A stretch of 64,000 bases of DNA, taken from the NCBI RefSeq assembly GCF_042435035.1, contig NZ_JBHMQT010000043.1, forward strand, positions 1 through 64,000. The letters are read 5' to 3'. The stretch's first letter is position 1. Each line of letters opens with the position of its first letter. The position numbers were made by a program, and so were the translations under genes. This document shows, one piece after another, positions 44,458-52,866 of this stretch. Below the pieces are notes generated by a model. The model saw only the letters and a list, made by a program, of their open reading frames with translations. It did no database searches and had not been told where the DNA came from. Source of the DNA: Sphaerimonospora cavernae (GTDB taxonomy: Bacteria; Actinomycetota; Actinomycetes; Streptosporangiales; Streptosporangiaceae).

Positions 44458-44704
44458 GTGATCTTGCGAAAACTCGCAGGCACAGCCGCTGACCAGGCAT
44501 GACATTGTTGGTGATCTTGCAGTTACTCGCAGGTATGCCGGCCGACCAGCGGAAACGACTTCCGTGATCTTGCACTTGCCGGAGAAGTGCAAGATCATGA
44601 ATGGCTTTCTCGCAGGTCAGAGCGGATGGTTGCGAGTTTCTGCAAGATCACAAACGGGAGAGGGGCAGGTGGGCGGGCATCTCTGCGAGCAACTGCAAGA
44701 TCAC
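44458..44704. repeat. 53-bp-phased bidirectional repeat element, copy B
   Basis: Same plan as 12697-12942. Forward 21-mers at 44458-44478 and 44511-44531. Central hairpin TGATCTTGCACT at 44565-44576 with AGTGCAAGATCA at 44586-44597. Inverted 21-mers at 44631-44651 and 44684-44704. Every step is 53 bp (44458, 44511, 44564 on the left; ends 44598, 44651, 44704 on the right). Spacers are 32 bp. The spacer GACCAGCGGAAA is shared with copy A. A C-rich run lies to the left and a long G-run to the right (44705 onward). It sits upstream of the rpoD promoter and downstream of the gene ending at 44749. Confidence 0.87.
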
Positions 44705-44748
44705 GGGGGGGGGGGTGGGGGGTGGGGTGATTGGGGTAGGTGGGGGGG

Positions 44749-45105
44749 TCAGTCGGTGGGGGAGGGGATGATGAGGCTGACCTGCGGGCCCGGCATGGGA
44801 TCGGCGTCCCGCATGCGTCGCGTGGTCCAGTAGTCGGACGCGTCCTCGGGATCGATGTCGAGATCCTTCGACACCACGTCCGGGTCGGGGGCGATCGGCG
44901 TGATCGTACGCGCGCTCGCCGGGTTCTCGGTCTCCACGCGGGAGGCCGACGGAACGGGGTCGCCGAGGCCGGGGTGGCGGGCGGTCATCTGGGTCGCGGC
45001 CTCCCGCAACCGGTTCGCCGAGGCCGCCGCGGTGACGGCGACCCCACCGATGAGGACGGCGCCGATGACGCCTGTGGAGATCAGCATCTTCCGGGTCGGC
45101 TTCAT
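44749..45105 (-). CDS. hypothetical secreted or membrane-anchored protein
   Basis: 118 residues from ATG 45105, with AAGGGGGAC upstream. The start MKPTRKMLISTGVIGAVLIG is a signal peptide or anchor helix (~8-28) ending near AAASA. The rest is polar: NRLREAATQMTARHPGLGD, then DPDVVSKDLDIDPEDASDYW and RRMRDADPMPGPQVSLIIPSP. No Cys lipobox. No family recognised. It would be outside the membrane. Confidence 0.6.
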   Translation of the reverse strand: MKPTRKMLISTGVIGAVLIGGVAVTAAASANRLREAATQMTARHPGLGDPVPSASRVETENPASARTITPIAPDPDVVSKDLDIDPEDASDYWTTRRMRDADPMPGPQVSLIIPSPTD

Positions 45106-45204
45106 CGACGTCCCCCTTTCCCGGGTCCTTTCCTGGGCCTGCGGTTCAGAAGGCATTCGGACAGCTCTCTCAATCCACTCCCTGACCATATAGACGCGCT
45201 ATGG

Positions 45205-46338
45205 TCATTTTTGGTTCCGCAGGGCGACCATATCCGGTTTTCCGTTCGGCAGCAGCGGAATGCGGGGCAAAACGCGCATCGCGCGTGGCGCGGCGTACGC
45301 CGGCAGACGCTCCTTGGCGAAGGCCCGCAGGTCGGCGAGCGTCACCTCCCCGGCTCCGCCGCCCCGGCCGACCACCACCGCCTCGACGATCTCGCCCCAT
45401 TCCGGATCGGGACGGCCGACCACCACGACGTCCCTCACTCCGGGATGACCGGACAGGACCTCGGCGACCGCGCCCGCGACCACCTTCCGGCCCCCGGTGT
45501 TGATCACGTCGTCGGCGCGGCCGAGCACCCTCAGCCGGCCGTCCTCCATCGTTCCCAGATCCGAGGTGACGAACCAGCCGTCCTCGAACGGTCGCTCATC
45601 GCGCAGCCGATATCCGGCGAAGAGCACCGGCCCGCGGATTCGCACCCGGCCGTCCTCCCCGAACTCGAGATCTACATTGTCAAGGGGCGCGCCGTCGTAC
45701 ACGCAACCGCCGCTCGTCTCGCTCATGCCGTACGTCGTGACGACCCGCGCGCCGGCGGCGCGGGCCTCGCCGAGCAGGCCCGGGGGAGCGGCGGCGCCGC
45801 CCAGCAGGATCGTGCGGAACGCCGCGACATCGGCCCCCGCGTCGATCATGCGCCGCAGCTGGGTCGGGACCAGCGACACATGGTCCGCGCCGGAGGCGGC
45901 GACGTCATCGGGGGAGAAGCGCGCGTGGATCACCGGCTCGGTCCCGCACAGCAGCGACCGTACAAGCACCTGCATGCCCGAGATGTGCGACGGCGGCAGG
46001 CAGCACAGCCACCGATCGCCTTCCCGGGCGTCGAGGCGGGTCAGCGAGGCACGGGCCGATGCGGTCAGCGCCTCAGCCGGCAGCTCGACGCCCTTGGGCA
46101 CGCCGGTGGACCCGGATGTGGCGATGATCACAGCGGCGGAGGTGGGCTCCCCGTGCGGCCGGCGTCGTACGCCGTCGGGGGTCACGACGTGGGTCGGGCG
46201 CAGCGCGGCGAGCGCCGCCTCGAGGGCGGGCCGGGGCAGATCGGGCGACAGCGGCAGCACGGCCGGCCCCTCGCCCGACAGAGCGAGCCGTACGGCGTCG
46301 AACAGAGCCGGACCGGGCGGGATGAGCAGGGCATGCAC
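45205..46338 (-). CDS. menE: o-succinylbenzoate-CoA ligase
   Basis: 377 residues if started at GTG 46338. It has the adenylate-forming motifs: ATSGSTGVPKGVELP (ATP loop), LPPSHISGMQVL, TYGMSETSGG, WFVTSDLG, GRADDVINTGGRKV and LPNGKPDM. It activates o-succinylbenzoate to its CoA ester in menaquinone synthesis. Assignment to MenE rather than another acyl-CoA ligase rests on the divergent menB/menD next door and the short N-terminal domain typical of actinobacterial MenE. The start is uncertain: a GTG near 46425, just after a TAACCT -10-like box, could be a leaderless start adding ~29 odd residues. Confidence 0.85.
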   Translation of the reverse strand: MHALLIPPGPALFDAVRLALSGEGPAVLPLSPDLPRPALEAALAALRPTHVVTPDGVRRRPHGEPTSAAVIIATSGSTGVPKGVELPAEALTASARASLTRLDAREGDRWLCCLPPSHISGMQVLVRSLLCGTEPVIHARFSPDDVAASGADHVSLVPTQLRRMIDAGADVAAFRTILLGGAAAPPGLLGEARAAGARVVTTYGMSETSGGCVYDGAPLDNVDLEFGEDGRVRIRGPVLFAGYRLRDERPFEDGWFVTSDLGTMEDGRLRVLGRADDVINTGGRKVVAGAVAEVLSGHPGVRDVVVVGRPDPEWGEIVEAVVVGRGGGAGEVTLADLRAFAKERLPAYAAPRAMRVLPRIPLLPNGKPDMVALRNQK

Positions 46339-46497
46339 GGGCCGCTGATCCGGCCGCAGGTCGGGCCGCCGACCGGGCCGGTGATCCCTGCGATGCGCCG
46401 GGTGATGTCCGGGACGGATGAGCACGGTCGTAAGGTTAGTGCGGGCACGGCCACCCGACGGTGACCGGCCGGTAGGTGACGCGACTGAGGAGCGAGT

Positions 46498-47328
46498 GTG
46501 ACGAGCGGGGTCGAGTGGAAGCGGTCGGGCGAGTACGAGGACATCATCTACGAGACCGCCGAGGGCATCGCGAAAATCACGATCAACCGGCCGGAGCGGC
46601 ACAACGCGTTCCGCCCCACGACCCTGTTCGAGCTGCGTGAGGCGTTCAACCTCGCGCAGGAGGACACCGAGATCGGCGTGATCATCTTCACCGGGGCGGG
46701 CGACAAGGCGTTCTGTTCCGGCGGCGACCAGAAGATCCGCGGCGACGACGGCTACGTCGACGACAAGACCCACGGCATCGGCCGGCTGAACGTGCTCGAC
46801 CTGCAGGTGCAGATGCGGCGCTGCCCCAAGCCGATCATCGCGATGGTCGCGGGATACGCGATCGGCGGCGGCCACGTCCTGCACGTGTGCTGCGACCTGA
46901 CGATCGCCGCCGACAACGCCAGGTTCGGGCAGACCGGCCCCAAGGTCGGCTCCTTCGACGGCGGCTACGGCTCCTGGCTGCTGGCCGAGACCGTCGGGCT
47001 CAAGCGGGCCAGGGAGATCTGGTACCTGTGCCGCCAGTACGACGCGCAGACCGCCCTGCAGTGGGGGCTCGTCAACGCCGTCGTCCCGCTGGAGCGGCTG
47101 GAGGAGGAGACCGTCCAGTGGGCCCGCGAACTGCTGGAGAAGTCGCCGATCGCGCTGCGCATGCTCAAGGGCGCGCTCAACGCGGTCACCGACGGCGCGG
47201 CCGGCATGCAGCAGTTCGCCGGTGACGCCACGCTCATCTACTACATGAGCGAGGAGGCGCAGGAGGGCCGCGACGCGTTCAAGGAGAAGCGCAAGCCGGA
47301 CTTCGCGAAGTTCCCCCGCCGCCCGTGA
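46498..47328 (+). CDS. menB: 1,4-dihydroxy-2-naphthoyl-CoA synthase
   Basis: 276 residues from GTG 46498, preceded by GAGGAGCGA. The crotonase fold carries MenB-specific motifs: KITINRPERHNAFRP, FTGAGDKAFCSGGDQK, AIGGGHVLHVCCDLTIAADNA in parts, QTGPKVGSFDGGYGSWLL. It closes the second ring of the naphthoate head group from o-succinylbenzoyl-CoA. It overlaps menD by four bases (GTGA), so the two are translationally coupled. Divergent from menE. Confidence 0.95.
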   Translation: MTSGVEWKRSGEYEDIIYETAEGIAKITINRPERHNAFRPTTLFELREAFNLAQEDTEIGVIIFTGAGDKAFCSGGDQKIRGDDGYVDDKTHGIGRLNVLDLQVQMRRCPKPIIAMVAGYAIGGGHVLHVCCDLTIAADNARFGQTGPKVGSFDGGYGSWLLAETVGLKRAREIWYLCRQYDAQTALQWGLVNAVVPLERLEEETVQWARELLEKSPIALRMLKGALNAVTDGAAGMQQFAGDATLIYYMSEEAQEGRDAFKEKRKPDFAKFPRRP

Positions 47329-48989
47329 ACCCCGCTACCGCGCTGGCGACCGTCCTGGTCGACGAGCTGGTGCGCTGCGGGATGACCGATCTGGTGCTCG
47401 CCCCCGGCTCCCGTTCCGCGCCGCTCGCGCTCGCCGCGCACGCGCAGCCCAGGCTTCGCCTGCACGTCCGCATCGACGAGCGGTCCGCCTCCTACCTCGC
47501 GCTCGGGCTCGCCAAGCGCTCCGAGCGGCCGGTCGCCCTCGTCTGCACGTCGGGTACGGCGGCCGCCAACTTCCATCCCGCCGTCATCGAGGCGTCGGAG
47601 TCAGGCGTTCCGCTGCTCGTGCTGACGGCCGACCGGCCGCCGGAACTGCGCGACACCGGCGCCAACCAGACGATCGACCAGATCAAGCTGTACGGCTCGG
47701 CCGTACGGTGGTTCGCCGAGATCGGGACCCCGCAGGAGCGGCCCGGACAGGTGGCGTACTGGCGGTCCCTCGTCTGCCGGGCCTACCAGCGAGCGGCCGG
47801 GCCGTACGACCCCGGGCCCGTGCACCTGAACGCGGCCTTCCGCGAGCCGCTCATCCCGGACGGGGACGCGAACTGGTGCGAGCCGCTGCCCGCCGTCGAC
47901 GAGGGCCGCCCCAAGGTCAGGGTGAGGGTCGCGCCGCCGGCGCCGGCGTTGCACATCCCGCCGACCCGCCGCGGCGTGCTCGTGGTGGGCGACGGCGCGG
48001 TCAACGTCAGGAGGTACGTCGCCGCGGCCGGGATGGCCGGCTGGCCGGTGCTGTCGGAGCCCAACGGCGGCGGCAGGTACGGCGACCACGCCATCTCGAC
48101 CTACCACTTCCTGCTGGGCGACGAGGAGTTCGCCGCAGCCCACCGGCCGGACGTCGTGGTCACCCTCGGCCGCCCCGGGCTGTCACGGCCGCTGCTGTCG
48201 TGGCTGGGCCGGACAGAGGAGCACATCGTGGTCGCGGGCGACCTGACCCGCTGGCCCGACCCCACCCGCTCGGCCACCCAGGTCGCCCAGGCCGTGGAGA
48301 TCCCGATCGCCTCGGGCGACGACACCTGGCTGCGCTCCTGGCGGCACGCGGACCACCTGGCCCGTGAGGCGATCGACCGGGTGCTCGACTCGTCCGGGCT
48401 GAGCGAGCCCCGGCTGGCCCGGGACCTCGCCGAGGCCCTGCCCAACGGCGCGCTGCTGCTGTGCGGGTCGTCGATGCCGGTCAGGGACCTCGACCAGGCC
48501 ATGCGGCCGCGCCGCGGCCTGCGGCTGATGGCCTCCAGGGGCGCCTCGGGGATCGACGGCCTGGTCTCCACGGCCGTCGGCGCCGCGCTCGCCCACAACG
48601 GCCCCGCCTACGCGCTGATCGGCGACCTGACGCTGCTGCACGACCAGAACGGGCTGGTCCTCGGCCCGCGAGAGCCCCGGCCGGACCTGTGCCTGGTCGT
48701 GGTGAACAACGACGGCGGCGGGATCTTCTCGATGCTGCCCCAGGCCGCGCTGGCCGAGCCGTTCGAGCGGGTCTTCGGCACGCCGCACGGTGTGGACCTG
48801 GGCTACCTCGCGGCCGCCGCCGGCGTGCCGTATACGCTGCTAGAAGACATCGATGAGCTACCGAAGGCCATCAATGGGGCCATCAGGGGGGACGGTCTGC
48901 GGATGGTCGAGGTCCGCACCGACCGCGAGCGCAATGCCGGGGTGCACGCCGCGATGCGCGTCGCCGTACGCGCGACGATGCGGAAGTGA
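47325..48989 (+). CDS. menD: SEPHCHC synthase, menaquinone biosynthesis
   Basis: 554 residues from GTG 47325. ThDP-enzyme layout with MenD motifs: LAPGSRSAPLALA near residue 25, CTSGTAAANFHPAVIEA near 66, LTADRPPELRDTGANQTIDQ in parts, and the ThDP/Mg motif GDLTLLHDQNGL then VVNNDGGGIFSMLPQ. It joins isochorismate and 2-oxoglutarate, releasing CO2 and forming SEPHCHC. It overlaps menB; menF, which supplies isochorismate, lies 1.5 kb downstream on the other strand. Confidence 0.95.
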   Translation: MNPATALATVLVDELVRCGMTDLVLAPGSRSAPLALAAHAQPRLRLHVRIDERSASYLALGLAKRSERPVALVCTSGTAAANFHPAVIEASESGVPLLVLTADRPPELRDTGANQTIDQIKLYGSAVRWFAEIGTPQERPGQVAYWRSLVCRAYQRAAGPYDPGPVHLNAAFREPLIPDGDANWCEPLPAVDEGRPKVRVRVAPPAPALHIPPTRRGVLVVGDGAVNVRRYVAAAGMAGWPVLSEPNGGGRYGDHAISTYHFLLGDEEFAAAHRPDVVVTLGRPGLSRPLLSWLGRTEEHIVVAGDLTRWPDPTRSATQVAQAVEIPIASGDDTWLRSWRHADHLAREAIDRVLDSSGLSEPRLARDLAEALPNGALLLCGSSMPVRDLDQAMRPRRGLRLMASRGASGIDGLVSTAVGAALAHNGPAYALIGDLTLLHDQNGLVLGPREPRPDLCLVVVNNDGGGIFSMLPQAALAEPFERVFGTPHGVDLGYLAAAAGVPYTLLEDIDELPKAINGAIRGDGLRMVEVRTDRERNAGVHAAMRVAVRATMRK

Positions 48990-49150
48990 CTTTCCAGGGA
49001 CCTTCGTCTTGATGCGGGGTCGTCCTGTGGTCCGGTCATAGTCCGTCTGTGGTCCGACTGCGGTCCGGCCCGGCCTGGTCCTGAAGGGGGATGTCGCGTG
49101 CCCGGGGCGACGGCACAATAGGTCTTGTTTACCCCCGGCAGAGGAGTGGC

Positions 49151-49792
49151 ATGCACGTCGAGGAGTGGTTGCAGACGATCCCCGCCCTGTGGGTCTACGT
49201 GATCGTGGGCGTGGTCGTCGGCCTCGAGAGCCTGGGGATCCCCCTTCCCGGGGAGATCGTCCTGGTCAGCTCGGCCCTGCTGTCGGCCAAGGGCGTGGTA
49301 AGTCCACTCATCGTCGGCGTCTGCGCGAGCACCGGGGCCATCGTGGGGGACTCGATCGGTTACCTCATCGGGCGCAAGGGCGGCAGGCCGCTGTTCGACC
49401 GGCTCGGGCGGCGCTTCCCCAAGCATTTCGGCCCCCATCACATCGCCAGGGCCGAGCGATTGTTCCAGCGCTGGGGGGTTTGGGCCGTCTTCTTCGGCCG
49501 GTTCGTGGCCCTGCTGCGCATCCTCGCCGGCCCGCTCGCGGGGGCGCTGCACATGCCGTACTGGCGGTTCCTGGTGGCCAACGTGTCGGGCGGTATCGTC
49601 TGGGCGGGCGGCACCACCGCGGCCGTCTACTACCTGGGCATGGTGGCCGAGCGGTGGCTGAAGGGTTTTTCCTGGGTGGGACTCGTGATCGCCGTCCTGT
49701 TCGGCGTCGGCGGCACGATCTGGCTGAAGCGCAGAGCCGCCAAGGCCTTCGCCGAGGAGGAGGAGACGCCCGAGACGGTCAGCGCCCGCTGA
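49151..49792 (+). CDS. DedA/VTT family membrane protein
   Basis: 213 residues from ATG 49151 (AGAGGAG upstream). About five membrane segments. The VTT/DedA signature is complete: ESLGIPLPGEIVLVSSALLS, GDSIGYLIGRKGGR, HIARAERLFQRWGVWAVFFGRFVALLRILAGPLAGA in parts, MPYWRFLVANVSGGIVWAG. DedA proteins are needed for proton-motive-force homeostasis, and some flip C55-isoprenyl phosphate or phospholipids. Which is done here cannot be read. The tail is acidic. A run of short TGGTCCG-like repeats lies upstream (49025-49065). Confidence 0.87.
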   Translation: MHVEEWLQTIPALWVYVIVGVVVGLESLGIPLPGEIVLVSSALLSAKGVVSPLIVGVCASTGAIVGDSIGYLIGRKGGRPLFDRLGRRFPKHFGPHHIARAERLFQRWGVWAVFFGRFVALLRILAGPLAGALHMPYWRFLVANVSGGIVWAGGTTAAVYYLGMVAERWLKGFSWVGLVIAVLFGVGGTIWLKRRAAKAFAEEEETPETVSAR

Positions 49793-49873
49793 CCCTCGGA
49801 TCTCAAGCCCCTTGGATCTACAAGGTAAAGGCCGCCGCCTCATGCGCACCCGAGTCCCAGTAGCCTGAGCGTC

Positions 49874-50494
49874 GTGGCCGCGCCGTACCTGACGATCAAA
49901 AACATCATCGAGCACGAGACCGAGGTCCGCCGCTCACGGTTCATCTGCGCGATAGCGCCGGTGGGCACCGAGGAGGCCGCGCGGGAGTTCATCGCCGGGC
50001 GCAGGCGACTTCACGCGGATGCCACGCACAACTGCACCGCTTACGTCATCGGCACAGATCTGCGCAAGGCCGACGACGACGGCGAGCCCGGGGGGACGGC
50101 GGGCACACCGATGCTTGAGATGCTCACCCGGCGCGGCTTTGCCGACGTCGTGGCCGTGGTCACCCGCTACTTCGGTGGGGTGCTGCTGGGTGCCGGGGGA
50201 CTGGCCCGCGCGTACGGCGGTGCGGTCGGGGAGACGCTCGACCGGGCCGAGACCGTCGAGATGATTCCGGCGACCATCGCGGAGGTGACGATCGACCACG
50301 CGCACGCCGGCCGGCTGGAGAACGATCTGCGTGCTTCGCACTACCCGCTGCGCGGCGTGGACTACGGCGCGCGCGTCACCTTCGAGGTCGCTGTGGCCTG
50401 CGACGCGGCGTCCGGCTTCGAGGAGTGGCTGGCCACCGCGACCGCCGGCCGTGCCACCGCCCGTTTCGGCGGCACGACGTACCTGAGCCGCTGA
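49874..50494 (+). CDS. YigZ/IMPACT family protein
   Basis: 206 residues from GTG 49874. Residues 1-115 form the IMPACT (UPF0029) domain: RRSRFICAIAPVGTEEAA, HADATHNCTAYVIG, DDGEPGGTAGTPMLEML, VVAVVTRYFGGVLLGAGGLARAY in parts. A C-terminal DUF1949-like ferredoxin-fold domain follows. Eukaryotic IMPACT tunes GCN2; bacterial YigZ function is unknown but may involve translation factors or nucleic acids. It stands between the menD/dedA unit and the convergent menF gene. Confidence 0.88.
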   Translation: MAAPYLTIKNIIEHETEVRRSRFICAIAPVGTEEAAREFIAGRRRLHADATHNCTAYVIGTDLRKADDDGEPGGTAGTPMLEMLTRRGFADVVAVVTRYFGGVLLGAGGLARAYGGAVGETLDRAETVEMIPATIAEVTIDHAHAGRLENDLRASHYPLRGVDYGARVTFEVAVACDAASGFEEWLATATAGRATARFGGTTYLSR

Positions 50495-50562
50495 GCTGTG
50501 GCCCGCTCAACCGTGGCCCGCTGAGCACGCCGGCGCCGCGATCGCGCCGCTCACCCCTCGAG

Positions 50563-51786
50563 TCACCCTTCAAGGGCGTACTGCATGACGCGGAACTTCG
50601 CCTGAGCCTCGGCGAGCTCGGCGACGGGGTCGGACCCGGCCATGATGCCGCACCCGGCGAACAGCCGGGCGCGGCGGCCGGAGATCTGGGCGCAGCGCAG
50701 TGCGATGCCCCACTCACCGTCGCCTCGGGAGTCGATCCAGCCGACCGGACCGGCGTAGCCGCCGCGTGCCATGCCCTCCAGCTCCCGGATGACGCGCAGG
50801 GCCATGCCGGTGGGGGTGCCGCCGACGGCCGCGGTCGGGTGCATGGCGGCCACCACGTCGAGCACGGACGCGCCGTCCGACAGCCGCCCGCTGACCCGGC
50901 TGGCCAGGTGCTGCACGTTCGGCAGCACCAGCAGCTCCGGCCGGGCGGGCACGTCCAGCGTCGAACACAGGGGAGCCAGGGCCTCCTGGACGGAGGCGAC
51001 GGCGCAGGCGTGCTCGTGGCGGTCCTTGCCTGAGGCGTACAGCGCGACGCCGCGGGCGGCGTCCTCGGCCGGTCCGGCGCCGCGTGGCGTCGTGCCCGCC
51101 AGGACCAGCGACTCGATCGACCGGCCGGTGTGCCGGACCAGCAGTTCGGGGGTCGCCCCGGTCAGTCCGTCCACGGAGAACGTGTAGCACTCGGGATAGC
51201 GGACGGCCAGCCGGGACAGCAGCACCCGCGTGTCGATGTCGCGCTCGGCGGTGGCTGTGAGATCGCGGGCGAGCACGACCTTGTCCAGGGTGCCGCTCCT
51301 GATCCTGCGTACGGCCCTGGCCACGGCCTGCTCCCACTCCGGAGCGGTCAGCGTACCGTCGCCGTACCGGATGCGCCCGGGTTCGACGGGCGAGGTCACC
51401 GGAACGGATCCGGCCTCACCGATCGTGGTGAGCCAGGCCCGGCCGTGTCTACGGGCGAGCACCGTGCGTGGGATGACCAGCGTGGAGCCGGCGGCGTCGC
51501 CGTCGAAGGTGAACGAGCCGAACGCGACCGGTCCAGAGCCGGGCGCCTCGACCTCGTCGTCGATGCGCGCCCCGTCGAAGAGCGAGCCGAGCCACTCCCG
51601 GGCCCGGTCGAAACGGTCCGGGCCGGGCGGAATGACGATGCGGGCCGCCTCTCCCCAGCCCACCAGGCCCTCGCCGTGCCTGATCCAGGCGTACGGCATC
51701 GCATCCGGCAGGCGCGTCAGGAGATCGCCGGGGTCGCTCACCGCGACCGTGCGAACCGCGAGGGGGCGGATAAGAACGACGCTCAC
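50563..51786 (-). CDS. menF: isochorismate synthase
   Basis: 407 residues, chorismate-utilising fold. Motifs: LDKVVLARDLTATAE, ECYTFSVDGLTGATPELLVRH in parts, LAGTTPRGAGPAED, KDRHEHACAVASVQE, HPTAAVGGTPTGMAL and GWIDSRGDGEWGIALRCAQI. The K (in DKVV) general base and E/H pattern are those of isochorismate synthases rather than anthranilate synthase. It converts chorismate to isochorismate for MenD. A salicylate or siderophore role is an alternative, but the men neighbours favour menaquinone. Confidence 0.9.
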   Translation of the reverse strand: MSVVLIRPLAVRTVAVSDPGDLLTRLPDAMPYAWIRHGEGLVGWGEAARIVIPPGPDRFDRAREWLGSLFDGARIDDEVEAPGSGPVAFGSFTFDGDAAGSTLVIPRTVLARRHGRAWLTTIGEAGSVPVTSPVEPGRIRYGDGTLTAPEWEQAVARAVRRIRSGTLDKVVLARDLTATAERDIDTRVLLSRLAVRYPECYTFSVDGLTGATPELLVRHTGRSIESLVLAGTTPRGAGPAEDAARGVALYASGKDRHEHACAVASVQEALAPLCSTLDVPARPELLVLPNVQHLASRVSGRLSDGASVLDVVAAMHPTAAVGGTPTGMALRVIRELEGMARGGYAGPVGWIDSRGDGEWGIALRCAQISGRRARLFAGCGIMAGSDPVAELAEAQAKFRVMQYALEG

Positions 51787-51971
51787 TCAATTCACTTTAC
51801 GCAAGATCCGTACCTGCTTCGGCAGGGACCCCCGTTGCCCGGACCGCAGGCGGTAGCTGATGCCCTTCTGTCAAGCGGCGATAGGAACTTGGTCAGGGAA
51901 GCGGCGCATTCCGCCTTGGAGATGGAGTTCACCTCCGGGTGATCCCTACCTTTGGTCACCCGGAGGTGTTC

Positions 51972-52847
51972 ATGATCAAGAAGATCACGTCGGTCCTGGC
52001 CTTTTCCGTTCTACTCACACCCGGCACGCTGCTCGCGGCCGGAGCGGCCCGCGCGCACCGTCTGACGGCGGCGCCGCGCGCACTGCCCCCGGCGCCGCCC
52101 GCACTGCCAACGGTGCTGGCGGCGCTGGGCGACTCGATCAGCGCGGGGTTCAACGCGTGCGGCTGGTACGTCTCGTGCACCTCGAGGTCGTGGTCGGCCG
52201 GGGACAACCCCGAAGTGAGCAGCCACTATCTGCGTCTGCTGGCGCTCGCGCCGGCCCTGAAGGGGCACAACCTCAACTTCGCGGTCCCCGGCGCGACCAG
52301 CGCCGACCTGGCCGCACAGGCCCGGCAGGCCGTCGAGGGCGGGGCCGACTACGTCACGATCCTCGTGGGAGCGCAGGACGCGTGCACCCGGTCGCCGAAG
52401 CTCATGACCCCGGTGGTCACCTATCGGCGCCGGATCGAGGCCGCCCTTGACGTGCTACGGCCGACGGGCGTGAGGGTCTTCGTCGCCAGCATTCCCGATC
52501 TGAAGCGGCTCTGGCGGATCGGGAAGGACAACCGCTGGGCCCGCGCGTTCTGGACGATCGGCCGCACCTGCCAGTCGATGCTGGCCAACCCCGGGTCCAC
52601 GGCGAAGGCGGACGAGATCAGGCGTGCGGAGGTCCGTGAGCGGGTGATGGACTACAACGCGCAACTCCGGACGGCCTGTCTACGGTACGGCCCGGCCTGC
52701 CGTTATGACGGCGGTGCGGTCTTCGGCTACCCCTTCTCGCTGAAGATGGTCAGCCCGTGGGACTTCTTCCACCCCAACGAGGCCGGCCAGCGGGCCCTCG
52801 CCCGGGTCACCTTCGCCGCCGGATTCTTCGCCGAGACGCAGCCGTGA
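51972..52847 (+). CDS. secreted SGNH/GDSL hydrolase
   Basis: 291 residues from ATG 51972 (GGAGGTG six bases upstream). Signal peptide MIKKITSVLAFSVLLTPGTL with cleavage near AAGAARA. The mature enzyme has block I GDSISAGFNACGW (catalytic Ser), an oxyanion Gly in FAVPGATSADL, block III-like VGAQDACTRSP (where Asn is usual, Gln-Asp stands) and the catalytic Asp-His in DFFHPNEAGQRALA. Four to six Cys suggest disulfides, as in secreted actinobacterial lipases of SGNH type. Substrate: esters or lipids outside the cell. The altered block III (GAQD for GxND) may matter for activity. Confidence 0.82.
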   Translation: MIKKITSVLAFSVLLTPGTLLAAGAARAHRLTAAPRALPPAPPALPTVLAALGDSISAGFNACGWYVSCTSRSWSAGDNPEVSSHYLRLLALAPALKGHNLNFAVPGATSADLAAQARQAVEGGADYVTILVGAQDACTRSPKLMTPVVTYRRRIEAALDVLRPTGVRVFVASIPDLKRLWRIGKDNRWARAFWTIGRTCQSMLANPGSTAKADEIRRAEVRERVMDYNAQLRTACLRYGPACRYDGGAVFGYPFSLKMVSPWDFFHPNEAGQRALARVTFAAGFFAETQP

Positions 52848-52866
52848 CGCCCGATTCAGGCCGGGT

